From Salvia splendens (Eukaryota > Streptophyta > Magnoliopsida > Lamiales > Lamiaceae): a stretch of DNA of 64,000 nucleotides. The stretch covers positions 5,986,001-6,050,000 of the forward strand of contig NC_056048.1 of NCBI RefSeq assembly GCF_004379255.2, written 5' to 3'. This document shows, piece by piece, positions 52,806-64,000 of this stretch. Each line of letters opens with the position of its first letter. Positions within the stretch are counted from its first letter, which is position 1. The position numbers and the translations under genes were made by a program. A model generated the notes under the pieces. The model was not told where the DNA came from. It ran no database searches and saw only the letters and a program-made list of their open reading frames with translations.

Positions 52806-53047
52806 ACTCTCTCTACCTCTCTAATTTTTCAAATAAATATGGTTTCATTACATGCCAACACGCATCTCCATATTCCGATTTCAACACCCAAATAAGCACA
52901 CAATTATAAAAAGATAAAGCAAACTAGTGTACTACTAATTACGTTTGATTACTCCTCAAAACACTATAACCATTATCTCTAATCCCCCACTGGCATTTCG
53001 ACAAACAGTTGGCGTGCATCTTCTCTTCTTTATGTGTTAAGATTAGA

Positions 53048-53857
53048 ATGATGGGCATCATTTGGGGCTGGATTGCCGCCGCCCTCCTCCTCGCCTCCGC
53101 CGCCTCCGCCGATCCCAACGACGAGCGCTGCCTCACCCACCTCAGCCAGTCTCTGCAGGATCCCCTCAGAAATCTCCAGAACTGGACGAAATCCACCTTC
53201 GCCAACCCTTGCCAGGGATTCACCTCCTTCCTCGAGGGCGCCATCTGCAACAACGGCCGCATCTACAAGCTCTCTCTCTCTAACCTCTCTCTCAAGGGCT
53301 CCATTTCCCCCTTCCTCTCCAATTGCACCAATCTCCAAGCACTCGACCTCTCCTCCAATCAGCTCTCCGGCCCCATCCCGCCCGACCTCCAGTATCTAGT
53401 CAACCTTGCCGTCCTCAATCTCTCCGCCAATCACCTCTCCGGCGACATCCCGCAGCAATTAGCCCTCTGCGCCTACCTCAACGTCATCGATCTCCACGAT
53501 AACCAGCTCTCGGGGCTAATTCCGCAGCAGCTAGGGCTTCTGGTAAGGCTCTCCGTCTTCGATGTCTCAAACAACAAGCTATCCGGTCCGATACCGTCGT
53601 CGCTCGGGAACCGGAGCGGCAACTTGCCCCGCTTCAATGCCAGCTCATACGCCGGGAATAAAGGCCTCTACGGCTACCCCTTGCCGCCGATGAAGAGCAG
53701 CGGGCTCTCCGTCCTCGCAATCGTCGGGATCGGGCTCGGCAGCGGGCTTCTCAGCTTGATCCTAAGCTTCACCGCCGTCTGCGTTTGGCTGAGAGTGACT
53801 GATAAGAAATCGGAAAACGATGAAGGCAAAATCAGCCAGCTTATGCCCGATTACTGA
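53048..53857 (+). CDS. RLP44: RLP44-type LRR receptor-like protein
   Basis: 269 residues in a single exon. Signal peptide about 1-22 ([16 protein letters not shown]), then the mature start DPNDERC. The N-terminal cap has Cys pairs (NPCQGF, CNNGR). About four LRRs follow, with [60 protein letters not shown] and [13 protein letters not shown]. The juxtamembrane part has [10 protein letters not shown]. The membrane span is about 219-248 ([20 protein letters not shown]). A 21-residue cytosolic tail ends [10 protein letters not shown]. The match to Arabidopsis RLP44 as I remember it is strong from cap to tail. RLP44 lacks a kinase; it acts at the plasma membrane in cell-wall (pectin) surveillance by associating with BRI1/BAK1, and with phytosulfokine receptors. 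Two tandem ATGs (53048 and 53051) are possible starts; the frame is open upstream without another ATG. Intact. Confidence 0.9.
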   Translation: MMGIIWGWIAAALLLASAASADPNDERCLTHLSQSLQDPLRNLQNWTKSTFANPCQGFTSFLEGAICNNGRIYKLSLSNLSLKGSISPFLSNCTNLQALDLSSNQLSGPIPPDLQYLVNLAVLNLSANHLSGDIPQQLALCAYLNVIDLHDNQLSGLIPQQLGLLVRLSVFDVSNNKLSGPIPSSLGNRSGNLPRFNASSYAGNKGLYGYPLPPMKSSGLSVLAIVGIGLGSGLLSLILSFTAVCVWLRVTDKKSENDEGKISQLMPDY

Positions 53858-53900
53858 GATCGCCATTCATTGATTCCTCGGATTTGATTGAATTTTGCAG

Positions 53901-53906
53901 GTATGC
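53901..53906 (+). other. possible 3' UTR splice donor of RLP44
   Basis: TTGCAG|GTATGC, 43 bp after the stop codon, is a strong plant donor sequence followed by a T-rich tract. The acceptor was not assigned. An intron in the 3' UTR is possible. Confidence 0.25.
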
Positions 53907-55170
53907 TTCTTTTTTTTTTCTTTGGTTTCTTCTTTTTTTCCCCTTTTTAAATTGTTAATGGGGATTATTATTGTAATTGGGTAGGTTTAGGCATTGCATT
54001 GTTGCTTCTATTTTCTCTTCATCTTGTGATTCTTTTCCTATGTTTAATTAATCAAGCTTAGTAATTTTCTAGTACAAATATGTAAAGCAATGAATGAATT
54101 GTGGAGTTTTCAATGCCATCTCTCTCTCCCAGCCTGAAATGTTGGGTCCATAATTGAAGGTAAGAAGTAATCATATGGAAATATCTCCTTTCCAACTTGG
54201 GAGTTGGGACTCTCTACAAATTTCTTCTTCTTTCCTTTTCAATTTCATTCCATCCATAAGCTTTGTTAATTTTGTAAATATTCAATAAAATAACTATTCA
54301 GTCTAAATTTTCTTGTGGAGACATTCAGTCAACTCTTTTATGATTTCATCATGTTTATTGATTCTGAAGCTTATCTGTTCCCTTTCTTTTTCATTCCTTT
54401 TTCTATTGCATTGTAATGTAATGAGAGTACATGAATTTTGGGGCCCACTGTACATGTTAATTTTGTTTTTTTTAATGGTTTACATGACAAGGTTCAATTG
54501 AATTGGAAATGAAAATTGAAAATTGAAAAATTAATCAAAATGTTTAATTTAATTCGATATGGGTTGCTTTTGATGTCAATTTGCGTTAGGTTTAGCTTTT
54601 TATTTGTGGAATCACGATGTAGATTTGATGGGTCTAGTTTCGTGGCCCAAAAGCTTAAATTGATGTAATTTTTACTTTAAAAATAAAAATAAAAATCTAT
54701 GCCTATGGGTGTACACGATTATAAATTTAGTTCATAGAATGATTTTTTGGATTTGTGGTGTTATTCTATTTTATGTTTGGTGCAAATTAAATAAATGTAG
54801 AACGTGTTCCTCACTATAAAAAATTAAAAGCTTCCGAATTTCTATAAAAAAGTTCGAATTTTTAAATTTTCTATAATTTAAACCCTATTGGAATTTGCGT
54901 TTGGATAAAAATATGTTTTGGATTCTCCAATCCAAACCACGTTATTTATTACTATGAGTTATAGTAGTACTCCGTATTTCTCGCATCGCAAATATTTTTT
55001 GTGTAGTTTGAGGTTAAAATCACTTTTATTGATGAATAAACAAAAAAAAATGAAAAAAAAATATAGATCACTTTTTTAGCTTGGGAGAAGGTGAGCAATG
55101 GAGTTTGATCAAACTGGACAAATTAGGAGTATTTATTTAATCACGAAAATTACTCTGTGAAAGTTTATAC
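53907..55170. other. RLP44 3' flank, no gene seen
   Basis: AT-rich, with T-runs. No domain-bearing frame on either strand. Confidence 0.4.
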
Positions 55171-55172
55171 TA

Positions 55173-55426
55173 CTCCTTCCGTCCCTTTGTAGTAGATGCG
55201 TTTCTTTTCGGTACGTGATTTAAGAAATTGTGTTAAAAGTGAGTAAAGTGAATGAAGAATAATGTAGGAAAGTAAAATGTAGAGATATTAAGAGAGAATA
55301 AAGTAAGAGAGAGTAAAATAAGAGAGAAGAAAAGTTGGTGCTTTTTACCAAAATAGGAAATGCCTCACAGCTATAGTGAGACAACCAAAAAAAGGAATAC
55401 GACTCGGATACAGAGGAACAAGGGAG
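55173..55426. mobile_element. Stowaway-like MITE
   Basis: The left CTCCTTCCGTCCCTTTGTAG and the reverse-complemented right CTCCCTTGTTCCTCTGTATC are diverged inverted ends flanked by TA. The interior holds AGTAAAGTGAATGAAGAATA and GAGAGAATAAAGTAAGAGAG words typical of this MITE family. Confidence 0.6.
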
Positions 55427-55816
55427 TACTATCTATAATAAAATATTGCATACTTGAATGTACGACTATTGCAAATTGTAGTTAGACAATGTTTTCTGAT
55501 TTTCTCAGAATACACACATACTATAATAATAAAATCAAGTTATATGAAATTAAAATGTATGTATAATTTTTTTTAAAAAAATTATTGAACCTTTTGATTA
55601 ACAGCGAAGAACATAGCTGTTGTTAAAGGAGCAAGAAGTTCGGTTTAGGCATGATTGAGGTTGGTGGGTTATAGTGGCTATTTTGGTTTGTCATGATTTT
55701 AATGATCTAAATTGCTTTGACTTCAATTATTTTGCCGTGGTTCATGAAACTTTATCACATGTCTCATAGGCATGCTCAACGTCATATGCTTAAGCATGCG
55801 TGTGGGTGTCCAAAAT

Positions 55817-56471
55817 TAGGCCTGTCAAATCAGGATATCCGATCCCGGATTTCTCAAAAACTAATACCCGATCGAAAACTGAATTCGGGTATCCGGATAC
55901 CCGATACCCTACTCGGGTATATTAAGTCCTGAAAAATTGGGTATCCAATCCCGGTTTTGGATTTTATTTTAGAAAATTAACTACAAATATGTAGTTCGTA
56001 ACTTCGTATTCATACAAACTTGAAGTAGTTCGAGTTTAAGAGAAAATAACTACAAACTTTTAGGAATACAAAATTCATGTAACATCCGAATAAATTATTT
56101 AAAATTTTAAATAACATAATACATGCATATTTTTTTTTAGAAAATTAACTATAAACTTTTAGAAATACAAACTTGTAGTTCGAATTTGATACAAACTTAA
56201 AGTAGTTCGAATCTAAAAGAAAATAACTAAAATACTTTTAGAAATACAAAATGCAATAAGTTATTTAAATTTTTAAAGAACAGAATAGATACATAATTTA
56301 TTATATTATTTTTTTTAATCGGGTAATTCGGGTATACCCGATAATTCAAAAATCTCAATACCTGATCCCAATTCGAAACCCGAAAAATTGGGTATCAGGT
56401 ATCCAATTACCCGATTTTTCGAGATTGGATAACGGGGTATCCAATACCTGATATCCATTTTGACAGGCCTT
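55817..56471. mobile_element. hAT-like element with GGTATCC/GGATACC subterminal repeats
   Basis: The left TAGGCCTGTCAAATCAGGAT and the reverse-complemented right AAGGCCTGTCAAAATGGATA are inverted. Both sides carry dense GGGTATCCGGATACCCGATA-type repeats around an AT-rich core. The core has a partial internal duplication (ACTACAAA...GTAGTTCGAA). Non-coding. An 8-bp target duplication was not found. Confidence 0.55.
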
Positions 56472-57621
56472 GAGCACGTCGCTGTAAAAATGATGGACAC
56501 CGATGACTTGAACTATGACAAAGTTCGTAGTGTGTCGTGTAAACGTTGGTTAATTTTGACTTTTTAAATTTAATATTAATTCTAAATTTATACTATAACT
56601 CACATTTGATTTTTTTTCTAATTTCTCTCCAATTTCTTTCTCTCTCAAACTATGTATTTTTCATTCAAATTATGTACTTTTTCTATTTAAATTATGCACT
56701 TATTTACCTTATTGCTTGTCTAACATGCTCAATAAATTAATATGGTTCCTTCATGACATAATTCGATTGAATCCAATCTGTCTGCTGATAAATTTTAAAC
56801 TCATTGAGTTCAATGGATTCCAAACTTATTCCAATCATTTAAAAAATAAATCCAATTAATTATAATAAAATAAAAAAAATGAATTTACAGATTAAAATTA
56901 ATTTCATCAGAATTCTTACCACTCCACAACACATTCAAAACAACTCTTATTTGGTTCTTGTCAATGTATGAAGTTTTCATGGACACATATATTGGTAGGG
57001 TACTATTAGAGGCTTGCTTATTCAAATCTCATTGGATCACTAAAAATCATGACAATACTCTATAAATAAGGAAAGAGAAACAGATCACAATACTCCAATC
57101 TTGTACTGCATGAAAATTTTGAAATTCCCTTTTTGGAATTTTTAATAAGTTCATTCTTTTTTATATGTACTATGATATTTTCTAGTCCATTATAGGTTTC
57201 GGAGGTTTGAAAGTTTATTACCCACACAATAATCAACTTTTGATTAGGGGCAATTAGCTAGAAGATTTAAAGTTGAATCCAACCAGTAAAGTGACACGAG
57301 TTGCAAGCATTTGTATATAAAAAGAAGATCAACCTATAATGTATTGGCAACCTGTCAAATTGCGTTGTAGAATAAATTCAATTTCGTGAATTAACTTGAA
57401 ATTTTTTTGAAAATCATCCTATGAAAGCTTCATAAATCGGGGATTTTTTTATATATCCCCAATGAGTATTCCATGCTTCCAAAATGTAAAGCTTGTAGAT
57501 GGAATCCAGAGTATTCACTATTTAGGGGTGTTATTGGACCTTTTAATCTTTTAAGCGTTACACCTGTGTGATAGTTGAATCATTTTATTTTATTTACTTG
57601 AAAATAAAATAGTAAAATATA
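56472..57621. other. intergenic, no gene seen
   Basis: AT-rich, with nothing recognisable. Confidence 0.4.
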
Positions 57622-57710
57622 TTTTTTTAAAATAAGAAATAATATAATTATATAGATTCTAAAATACCATACCAAATACTAGAGAGAGATAGAGACAATA
57701 TCGTATCCAT

Positions 57711-57975
57711 ACTCAGGTATCCTTAGGGTTGGAACGGTACGGTATACCGCGCCGAAATGACCATACCGCATACCGTACCGAAAAGTGCGGTATGGCCAAA
57801 ATGCATACCTTTACCGTACCGTTTTTTTCGTTATACCGCATACCGGTATACCGAAAAGTCGGTATACCAAAATTCCGATACTGATACCTTACCGACATTT
57901 CGGTATACCGTACCGTGATTTCGGGGGTATACCGAAATCACGGTACGGTATACCGAATACCGAATTCCTCCCCAA
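57711..57975. repeat. GGTACGGTATACCG block with perfect hairpin, copy 1
   Basis: Built from direct and inverted GGTATACCG / CGGTACGGTA words. It holds a perfect 26-bp inverted repeat (57899-57924 and 57932-57957) around a 7-nt loop. The left border CTTAGGGTTGGAACGGTACG resembles a hAT-type end; a matching right end is not seen. Confidence 0.8.
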
Positions 57976-58290
57976 TTATGTATTATGTTTAATAAAATTA
58001 TATAATAATATATTTTATAAAGATAATGACAATCATTTCTGAATTCGGGCTTTACATATTTACAATAGAATATATTGAAGGTGAACATTCAAATTTTTAT
58101 TTATGAAAAAAACCATTTAATCCATATATTTTAAACATATATTTTTTCTTATAGAATGGAGTTCTATATTTTAGCTCAGTAGCTAGTGTTGAATGGTTAG
58201 ATTTGTGTTCTTATTGTGGAATGATTTAATACATGAGATGAGAGTGATATTGACATTGATTAATTTCGTTCTTAAACACTATGGATAATC

Positions 58291-59530
58291 TGATTAAATG
58301 ATACTTTTGTTTCATAATGATAGTTTTTGGTTTTTGGATGATAAAATGATACTTTTGCATCATAAAATGATAGTTTGAGGGGATAAAATGATAGTTTCAA
58401 ATGATAAAATGATACTTTTGTTCCATAATGATATAGTTTTAGAATTTTGGATGATAAAATGATACTTTTGCATCATAAAATGATAGTTTGAGGGGACAAA
58501 ATGATAGTTTCAAATGATAAAATGATACTTTTGCATGATAAATTGATTGTTTGAGTTATTTGGTTGGATAAAATGATACTTTTACATCATAAAATGATAG
58601 TTTGAGGGGACAAAATGATAGTTTCAAATGATAAAATGATATTTTTGTTTCATAATGATAGTTTTAGTTTTTTGGATGATAATATGATACTTTTGCATCA
58701 TAAAATGATAGTTTGAGGGGATAAAATGATAGTTTCAAATGATAAAATGATACTTTTGTTTTATAATGATAGTTTTAGATTTTTGGATGATAAAATGATA
58801 CTTTTGCATCATAAAATGATTCTTTGACGGGATAAAATGATAGTTTCAAATGATAAAATGATACTTTTGTTTAATAATGATAGTTTTAGATTTTTGGATG
58901 ATAAAATGATACTTTTGCATCATAAAATGATACTTTAACCGGATAAAATGATAGTTTCAAATGATAAAATGATACTTTTGTTTAATAATGATAGTTTTAG
59001 ATTTTTGGATAATAAAATGATACTTTTGCATCATAAAATGATACTTTGACGGGATAAAATGATAGTTTCAAATGATAAAATGATACTTTTGTTTAATAAT
59101 GATAGTTTTAGATTTTTGGATGATAAAATGATACTTTTGCATCAAAAAATGTTACTTTGACGGGATAAAATGACAGTTTCAAATGATAAAATGATAATTT
59201 TGTTTAATAATGATAGTTTTAGATTTTTGGATGATAAAATGATACTTTTGCATCATAAAATGATACTTTGACGGGATAAAATGATAGTTTCAAATGATAA
59301 AATGATACTTTTGTTTAATAATGATAGTTTTAGATTTTTGGATGATAAAATGATACTTTTGCATCATAAAATGATACTTTGACGGGATACAATGATAGTT
59401 TCAAATGATAAAATGATACTTTTGTTTAATAATGATAGTTTTAGATTTTTGGATGATAAAATGATACTTTTGCATCATAAAATGATACTTTGACGGGATA
59501 AAATGATAGTTTCAAATGATAAAATGATAC
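58291..59530. repeat. 111-bp minisatellite array 1
   Basis: Repeats of about 111 bp (TTAATAATG words at 58871, 58982, 59093 and 59204). They are composed of shorter GATAAAATGATACTTTTG and GATAAAATGATAGTTT sub-units. The first part of the array (to about 58740) is a TTTCATAATG / GTTTGAGGGG variant. The second is a TTTAATAATG / CTTTGACGGG variant. Confidence 0.9.
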
Positions 59531-59619
59531 TTTTTTTAAAATAAGAAATAATATAATTATATAGATTCTAAAATACCATACCAAATACTAGAGAGAGATA
59601 GAGACAATATCGTATCCAT

Positions 59620-59884
59620 ACTCAGGTATCCTTAGGGTTGGAACGGTACGGTATACCGCGCCGAAATGACCATACCGCATACCGTACCGAAAAGTGCGGT
59701 ATGGCCAAAATGCATACCTTTACCGTACCGTTTTTTTCGTTATACCGTATACCGGTATACCGAAAAGTCGGTATACCAAAATTCCGATACTGATACCTTA
59801 CCGACATTTCGGTATACCGTACCGTGATTTCGGGGGTATACCGAAATCACGGTACGGTATACCGAATACCGAATTCCTCCCCAA
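59620..59884. repeat. GGTACGGTATACCG block with perfect hairpin, copy 2
   Basis: Counterpart of 57711-57975. The hairpin arms lie at 59808-59833 and 59841-59866. Confidence 0.85.
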
Positions 59885-60199
59885 TTATGTATTATGTTTA
59901 ATAAAATTATATAATAATATATTTTATAAAGATAATGACAATCATTTCTGAATTCGGGCTTTACATATTTACAATAGAATATATTGAAGGTGAACATTCA
60001 AATTTTTATTTATGAAAAAAAACCATTTAATCCATATATTTTAAACATATATTTTTTCTTATAGAATGGAGTTCTATATTTTAGCTCAGTAGCTAGTGTT
60101 GAATGGTTAGATTTGTGTTCTTATTGTGGAATGATTTAATACATGAGATGAGAGTGATATTGACATTGATTAATTTCGTTCTTAAACACTATGGATAAT

Positions 60200-62860
60200 C
60201 TGATTAAATGATACTTTTGTTTCATAATGATAGTTTTTGGTTTTTGGATGATAAAATGATACTTTTGCATCATAAAATGATAGTTTGAGGGGATAAAATG
60301 ATAGTTTCAAATGATAAAATGATACTTTTGTTCCATAATGATATAGTTTTAGAATTTTGGATGATAAAATGATACTTTTGCATCATAAAATGATAGTTTG
60401 AGGGGACAAAATGATAGTTTCAAATGATAAAATGATACTTTTGCATGATAAATTGATTGTTTGAGTTATTTGGTTGGATAAAATGATACTTTTACATCAT
60501 AAAATGATAGTTTGAGGGGACAAAATGATAGTTTCAAATGATAAAATGATATTTTTGTTTTATAATGATAGTTTTAGTTCGTTGGATGATAAAATGTTAC
60601 TTTTGCATCATAAAATGATAGTTTGAGAGGATAAAATGATAGTTTCAAATGATAAAATGATACTTTTGTTTCATAATGATAGTTAGATTTTTGGATGATA
60701 AAATGATACTTTTGCATCATAAAATGATAGTTTGAGGGGATAAAATGATAGTTTCAAATGATAAAATGATACTTTTGTTTCATAATGATAGTTTTAGAAT
60801 TTTGGACGATAAAATAATACTTTTGCATCATAAAAATGATAGTTTGAGGGGAAAAAATGATAGTTTCAAATGATAAAATGATACTTTTGCATGATAAATT
60901 GATTGTTTGAGTTCTTTGGTTGGATAAAATGATAATTTTGCATCATAAAAAGATAGTTTGAGGGGACAAAATGATAGTTTCAAATGATAAAATGATATTT
61001 GTGTTTCATAATGATAGTTTTAGTTCTTTGGATGATAATATGATACTTTTGCATCATAAAATGATAGTTTGAGGGGATAAAATGATAGTTTCAAATGATA
61101 AAATGATACTTTTGTTTTATAATGATAGTTTTAGATTTTTGGATGATAATATGATACTTTTGCATCATAAAATGATAGTTTGAGGGGATAAAATGATAGT
61201 TTCAAATGATAAAATGATACTTTTGTTTTATAATGATAGTTTTAGATTTTTGGATGATAAAATGATACTTTTGCATCATAAAATGATAGTTTAACGGGAT
61301 AAAATGATAGTTTCAAATGATAAAATGATATTTTTGTTTCATAATGATAGTTTTAGTTCTTTGGATGATAATATGATACTTTTGCATCATAAAATGATAG
61401 TTTGAGGGGATAAAATGATAGTTTCAAATGATAAAATGATACTTTTGTTTCATAATGATATAGTTTTAGAATTTTGGATGATAAAATAATACTTTTGCAT
61501 CATAAAATGATAGTTTGAGGGGAAAAAATGATAGTTTCAAATGATAAAATGATACTTTTGCATGATAAATTGATTGTTTGAGTTCTTTGGTTGAATAAAA
61601 TGATACTTTTGCATCATAAAATGATAGTTTGAGGGGACAAAATGATAGTTTCAAATGATAAAATGATATTTTTGTTTCATAATGATAGTTTTAGTTCTTT
61701 GGATGATAATATGATACTTTTGCATCATAAAATGATAGTTTGAGGGGATAAAATGATAGTTTCAATTGATAAAATGATACTTTTGTTTTATAATGATAGT
61801 TTTAGATTTTTGGATGATAAAATGATACTTTTGCATCATAAAATGATTCTTTGACGGGATAAAATGATAGTTTCAAATGATAAAATGATAATTTTGTTTA
61901 ATAATGATAGTTTTAGATTTTTGGATGATAAAATGATACTTTTGCATCATAAAATGATACTTTAACCGGATAAAATGATAGTTTCAAATGATAAAATGAT
62001 ACTTTTGTTTAATAATGATAGTTTTAGATTTTTGGATAATAAAATGATACTTTTGCATCATAAAATGATACTTTGACGGGATAAAATGATAGTTTCAAAT
62101 GATAAAATGATACTTTTGTTTAATAATGATAGTTTTAGATTTTTGGATGATAAAATGATACTTTTGCATCAAAAAATGTTACTTTGACGGGATAAAATGA
62201 CAGTTTCAAATGATAAAATGATAATTTTGTTTAATAATGATAGTTTTAGATTTTTGGATGATAAAATGATACTTTTGCATCATAAAATGATACTTTGACG
62301 GGATAAAATGATAGTTTCAAATGATAAAATGATACTTTTGTTTAATAATGATAGTTTTAGATTTTTGGATGATAAAATGATACTTTTGCATCATAAAATG
62401 ATACTTTGACGGGATACAATGATAGTTTCAAATGATAAAATGATACTTTTGTTTAATAATGATAGTTTTAGATTTTTGGATGATAAAATGATACTTTTGC
62501 ATCATAAAATGATACTTTGACGGGATAAAATGATAGTTTCAAATGATAAAATGATACTTTTGTTTAATGATGATAGCTTTAGATTTTTGGATGATAAAAT
62601 GATACTTTTGCATCATAAAATGATACTTTGACGAGATAAAATGATAGTTTCAAATGATAAAATGATACTTTTGTTTAATAATGATAGTTTTAGATTTTTG
62701 GATGATAAAATGATACTTTTGCATCATAAAATGATACTTTGACGGGATAAAATGATAGTTTCAAATGATAAAATGATACTTTTGTTTTACAATGATAGTT
62801 TTAGATTTTTGGATGATAAAATGATACTTTTGCATCATAAAATGATACTTTGACGGGATA
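60200..62860. repeat. 111-bp minisatellite array 2
   Basis: About 2.66 kb of the same unit family as array 1, with both variant types and several insertions of CATGATAAATTGATTGTTTG. It stops sharply at CTTTGACGGGATAC before unique sequence. Confidence 0.9.
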
Positions 62861-63427
62861 CATCATTTTAATGTTACAATGTTGCAGTTAACCAAAAATT
62901 CCTTGTCGGCTTGAATTTGAATTGTTTATTAATCAGAGATTTTCTATGGGAGACCGTTTTGACTAAAATAAATTGGAAATGGTATGTATAATACGATTTG
63001 GATCCGCAAATTTAATGTTACAAATATAATGAATAACAAATATTTTCAGAGAACTAAATTTAAATATATTGGTAAAATGCTCGTAATGGAATTTAATGAT
63101 GTGATGTATTTTCATATTAAAAAATACCCTCAAATAAAAACAATTCGCTCGAAACAAATGAATTAATAACATAAATACAAATTTGTACAACTTACTGTAT
63201 TAAACAAATCAGGTTATTAAGAAAAAAGATAAACAAAAAAGCAAAGGAAAAATAATACTTGTCCAATAATGAAATAAATTCTGTTAACGATCTGAGCAAT
63301 TAATGTTAGATGATAAATATCGAGTCATTAAAAAATCACTTTTTGTAGACAAACTAAAGTCGCTATTTGTCCGGAGCGCTTACAACATTTTAATGTAAAA
63401 AACAGTTGGAACGTCCAAATGAAATGA
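62861..63427. other. intergenic, no gene seen
   Basis: AT-rich unique sequence after the array. The small frames on both strands are unsupported. Confidence 0.4.
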
Positions 63428-63429
63428 TA

Positions 63430-63726
63430 CTCCATATTTATTCTTTTTAATAAAAATGAAATTTTAATTTTTAAGTATTTTATTTATTTTTCTTTATTCT
63501 ACCTCATTAGTTCCTTAAAAGTAAAGATTTTATGGACTATGCGAGTTTTAATGTAAATTTAGTTAAGTATGAAAAAAAGAATAATAAATGAAGAAGTGTT
63601 TATGAATAGTGAGACTCAACTTAAACTTATAAGAAGTGTAATGTGTGGTGATTTTTTTTAAATTGATCAATTTTGTGAGACAGTCTAAAATAATAAAATG
63701 AAACTATTTTTGAAAGATGGATGGAG
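63430..63726. mobile_element. eroded Stowaway-like MITE
   Basis: The left CTCCATATTTATTCTTTTTA and the reverse-complemented right CTCCATCCATCTTTCAAAAA are diverged inverted ends with TA on both sides (63428-63429 and 63727-63728). Confidence 0.4.
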
Positions 63727-64000
63727 TACATTATACCTCATCTCATATTTTATTAAAATATAAGGCCATAAACTATTATTTTTCATTGAATTGGATGGAG
63801 TATATTATATCTCTTACTTTATCAATTCTTTTATTTTATTTTATTAATTGTGAATTAAAACTTGTGTCATTTCAAATGTTTCTATTTTTTTATAAAAAGA
63901 GGTAGTATCAAAATAAAATGCACCACATCATGTGAACGTACGAAATACAGTAATATAGTGACGTGTTAAACGTCTAAATACGCCGTATTAGTGGTTAGTA

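Larger units (their letters stand above)
57622..59530. repeat. large tandem duplication, copy 1 (1909-bp period)
   Basis: The sequence starting TTTTTTTAAAATAAGAAATA at 57622 recurs at 59531. It stays in register at +1909 bp for about 1.1 kb, past the TACCG block and into the minisatellite. Very few differences were seen (for example CCGCATACC against CCGTATACC). Confidence 0.9.
59531..62860. repeat. large tandem duplication, copy 2, expanded
   Basis: It repeats copy 1 up to about 60600 at +1909, and the later part (58790-59530) at about +3027 (61816-62557). Copy 2 thus contains about 1.1 kb of extra array amplification plus two to three more units at its end. Confidence 0.8.

Noticed and set aside
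61466..61654. Minus-strand open frame of 62 codons in the minisatellite (KLSFYDAKVSFY repeats)
   Set aside because: The 111-bp period is a multiple of three, so open frames arise automatically. There is no start context or domain.
58291..62860. Regular repeat array considered as CRISPR-like
   Set aside because: Units of about 111 bp are contiguous repeats with no unique spacers, in a plant genome. It is a minisatellite.

Overview
This is nuclear DNA from a flowering plant. The background is AT-rich, introns are short GT..AG introns, and two host genes are recognisable: an AINTEGUMENTA (ANT) orthologue at 26029-28123 and an RLP44-type leucine-rich-repeat receptor-like protein at 53048-53857. 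Both proteins resemble their eudicot counterparts. The abundance of PIF/Harbinger ORF1 elements with GAGCATCC-type ends suggests an asterid, perhaps Lamiales such as Salvia; this is recalled resemblance, not a database result. Nearly everything else is transposable-element DNA.

Layout. 1-6.2 kb: a 4.3 kb degenerate element lying inside a (TA)n tract, full of internal tandem repeats, followed by two adjacent Stowaway MITEs. 9.7-10.2 kb: a MULE-type element with a 9-bp target duplication and a scrap of its transposase. 11.0-12.6 kb: Harbinger ORF1 element A. 14.3-14.6 kb: a TIR element partly duplicated at 12.6 kb. 16.5-18.1 kb: a dead LINE 3' end. 20.1 and 21.9-23.8 kb: Harbinger elements B and C. 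24.9 kb: a small hAT MITE. 25.4-28.1 kb: a hairpin, then ANT. 29.06-40.17 kb: a complete Tat-type Ty3/gypsy retrotransposon with seemingly identical LTRs. 40.7-42.7, 48.4-50.1 and 50.8-51.7 kb: Harbinger elements D, E and F. 43.2-44.2 kb: a Stowaway MITE and a long-TIR MULE-like MITE. 53.0-53.9 kb: RLP44. 55-64 kb: MITEs, a xACCCG-rich inverted-repeat element, and a large duplication carrying 111-bp minisatellite arrays.

The two host genes have no visible functional link to each other. The most notable content is the retrotransposon. Its Gag-protease and RT-RNaseH-integrase frames are separated by one UAG in the leaky CAR-YYA context. Opposite-strand spliced coding sequence of 1.9-2.9 kb lies between integrase and the 3' LTR. 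Six related Harbinger-type elements also stand out: they share termini, but each carries its own GC-rich subterminal motif. No rRNA, tRNA or CRISPR locus was seen.
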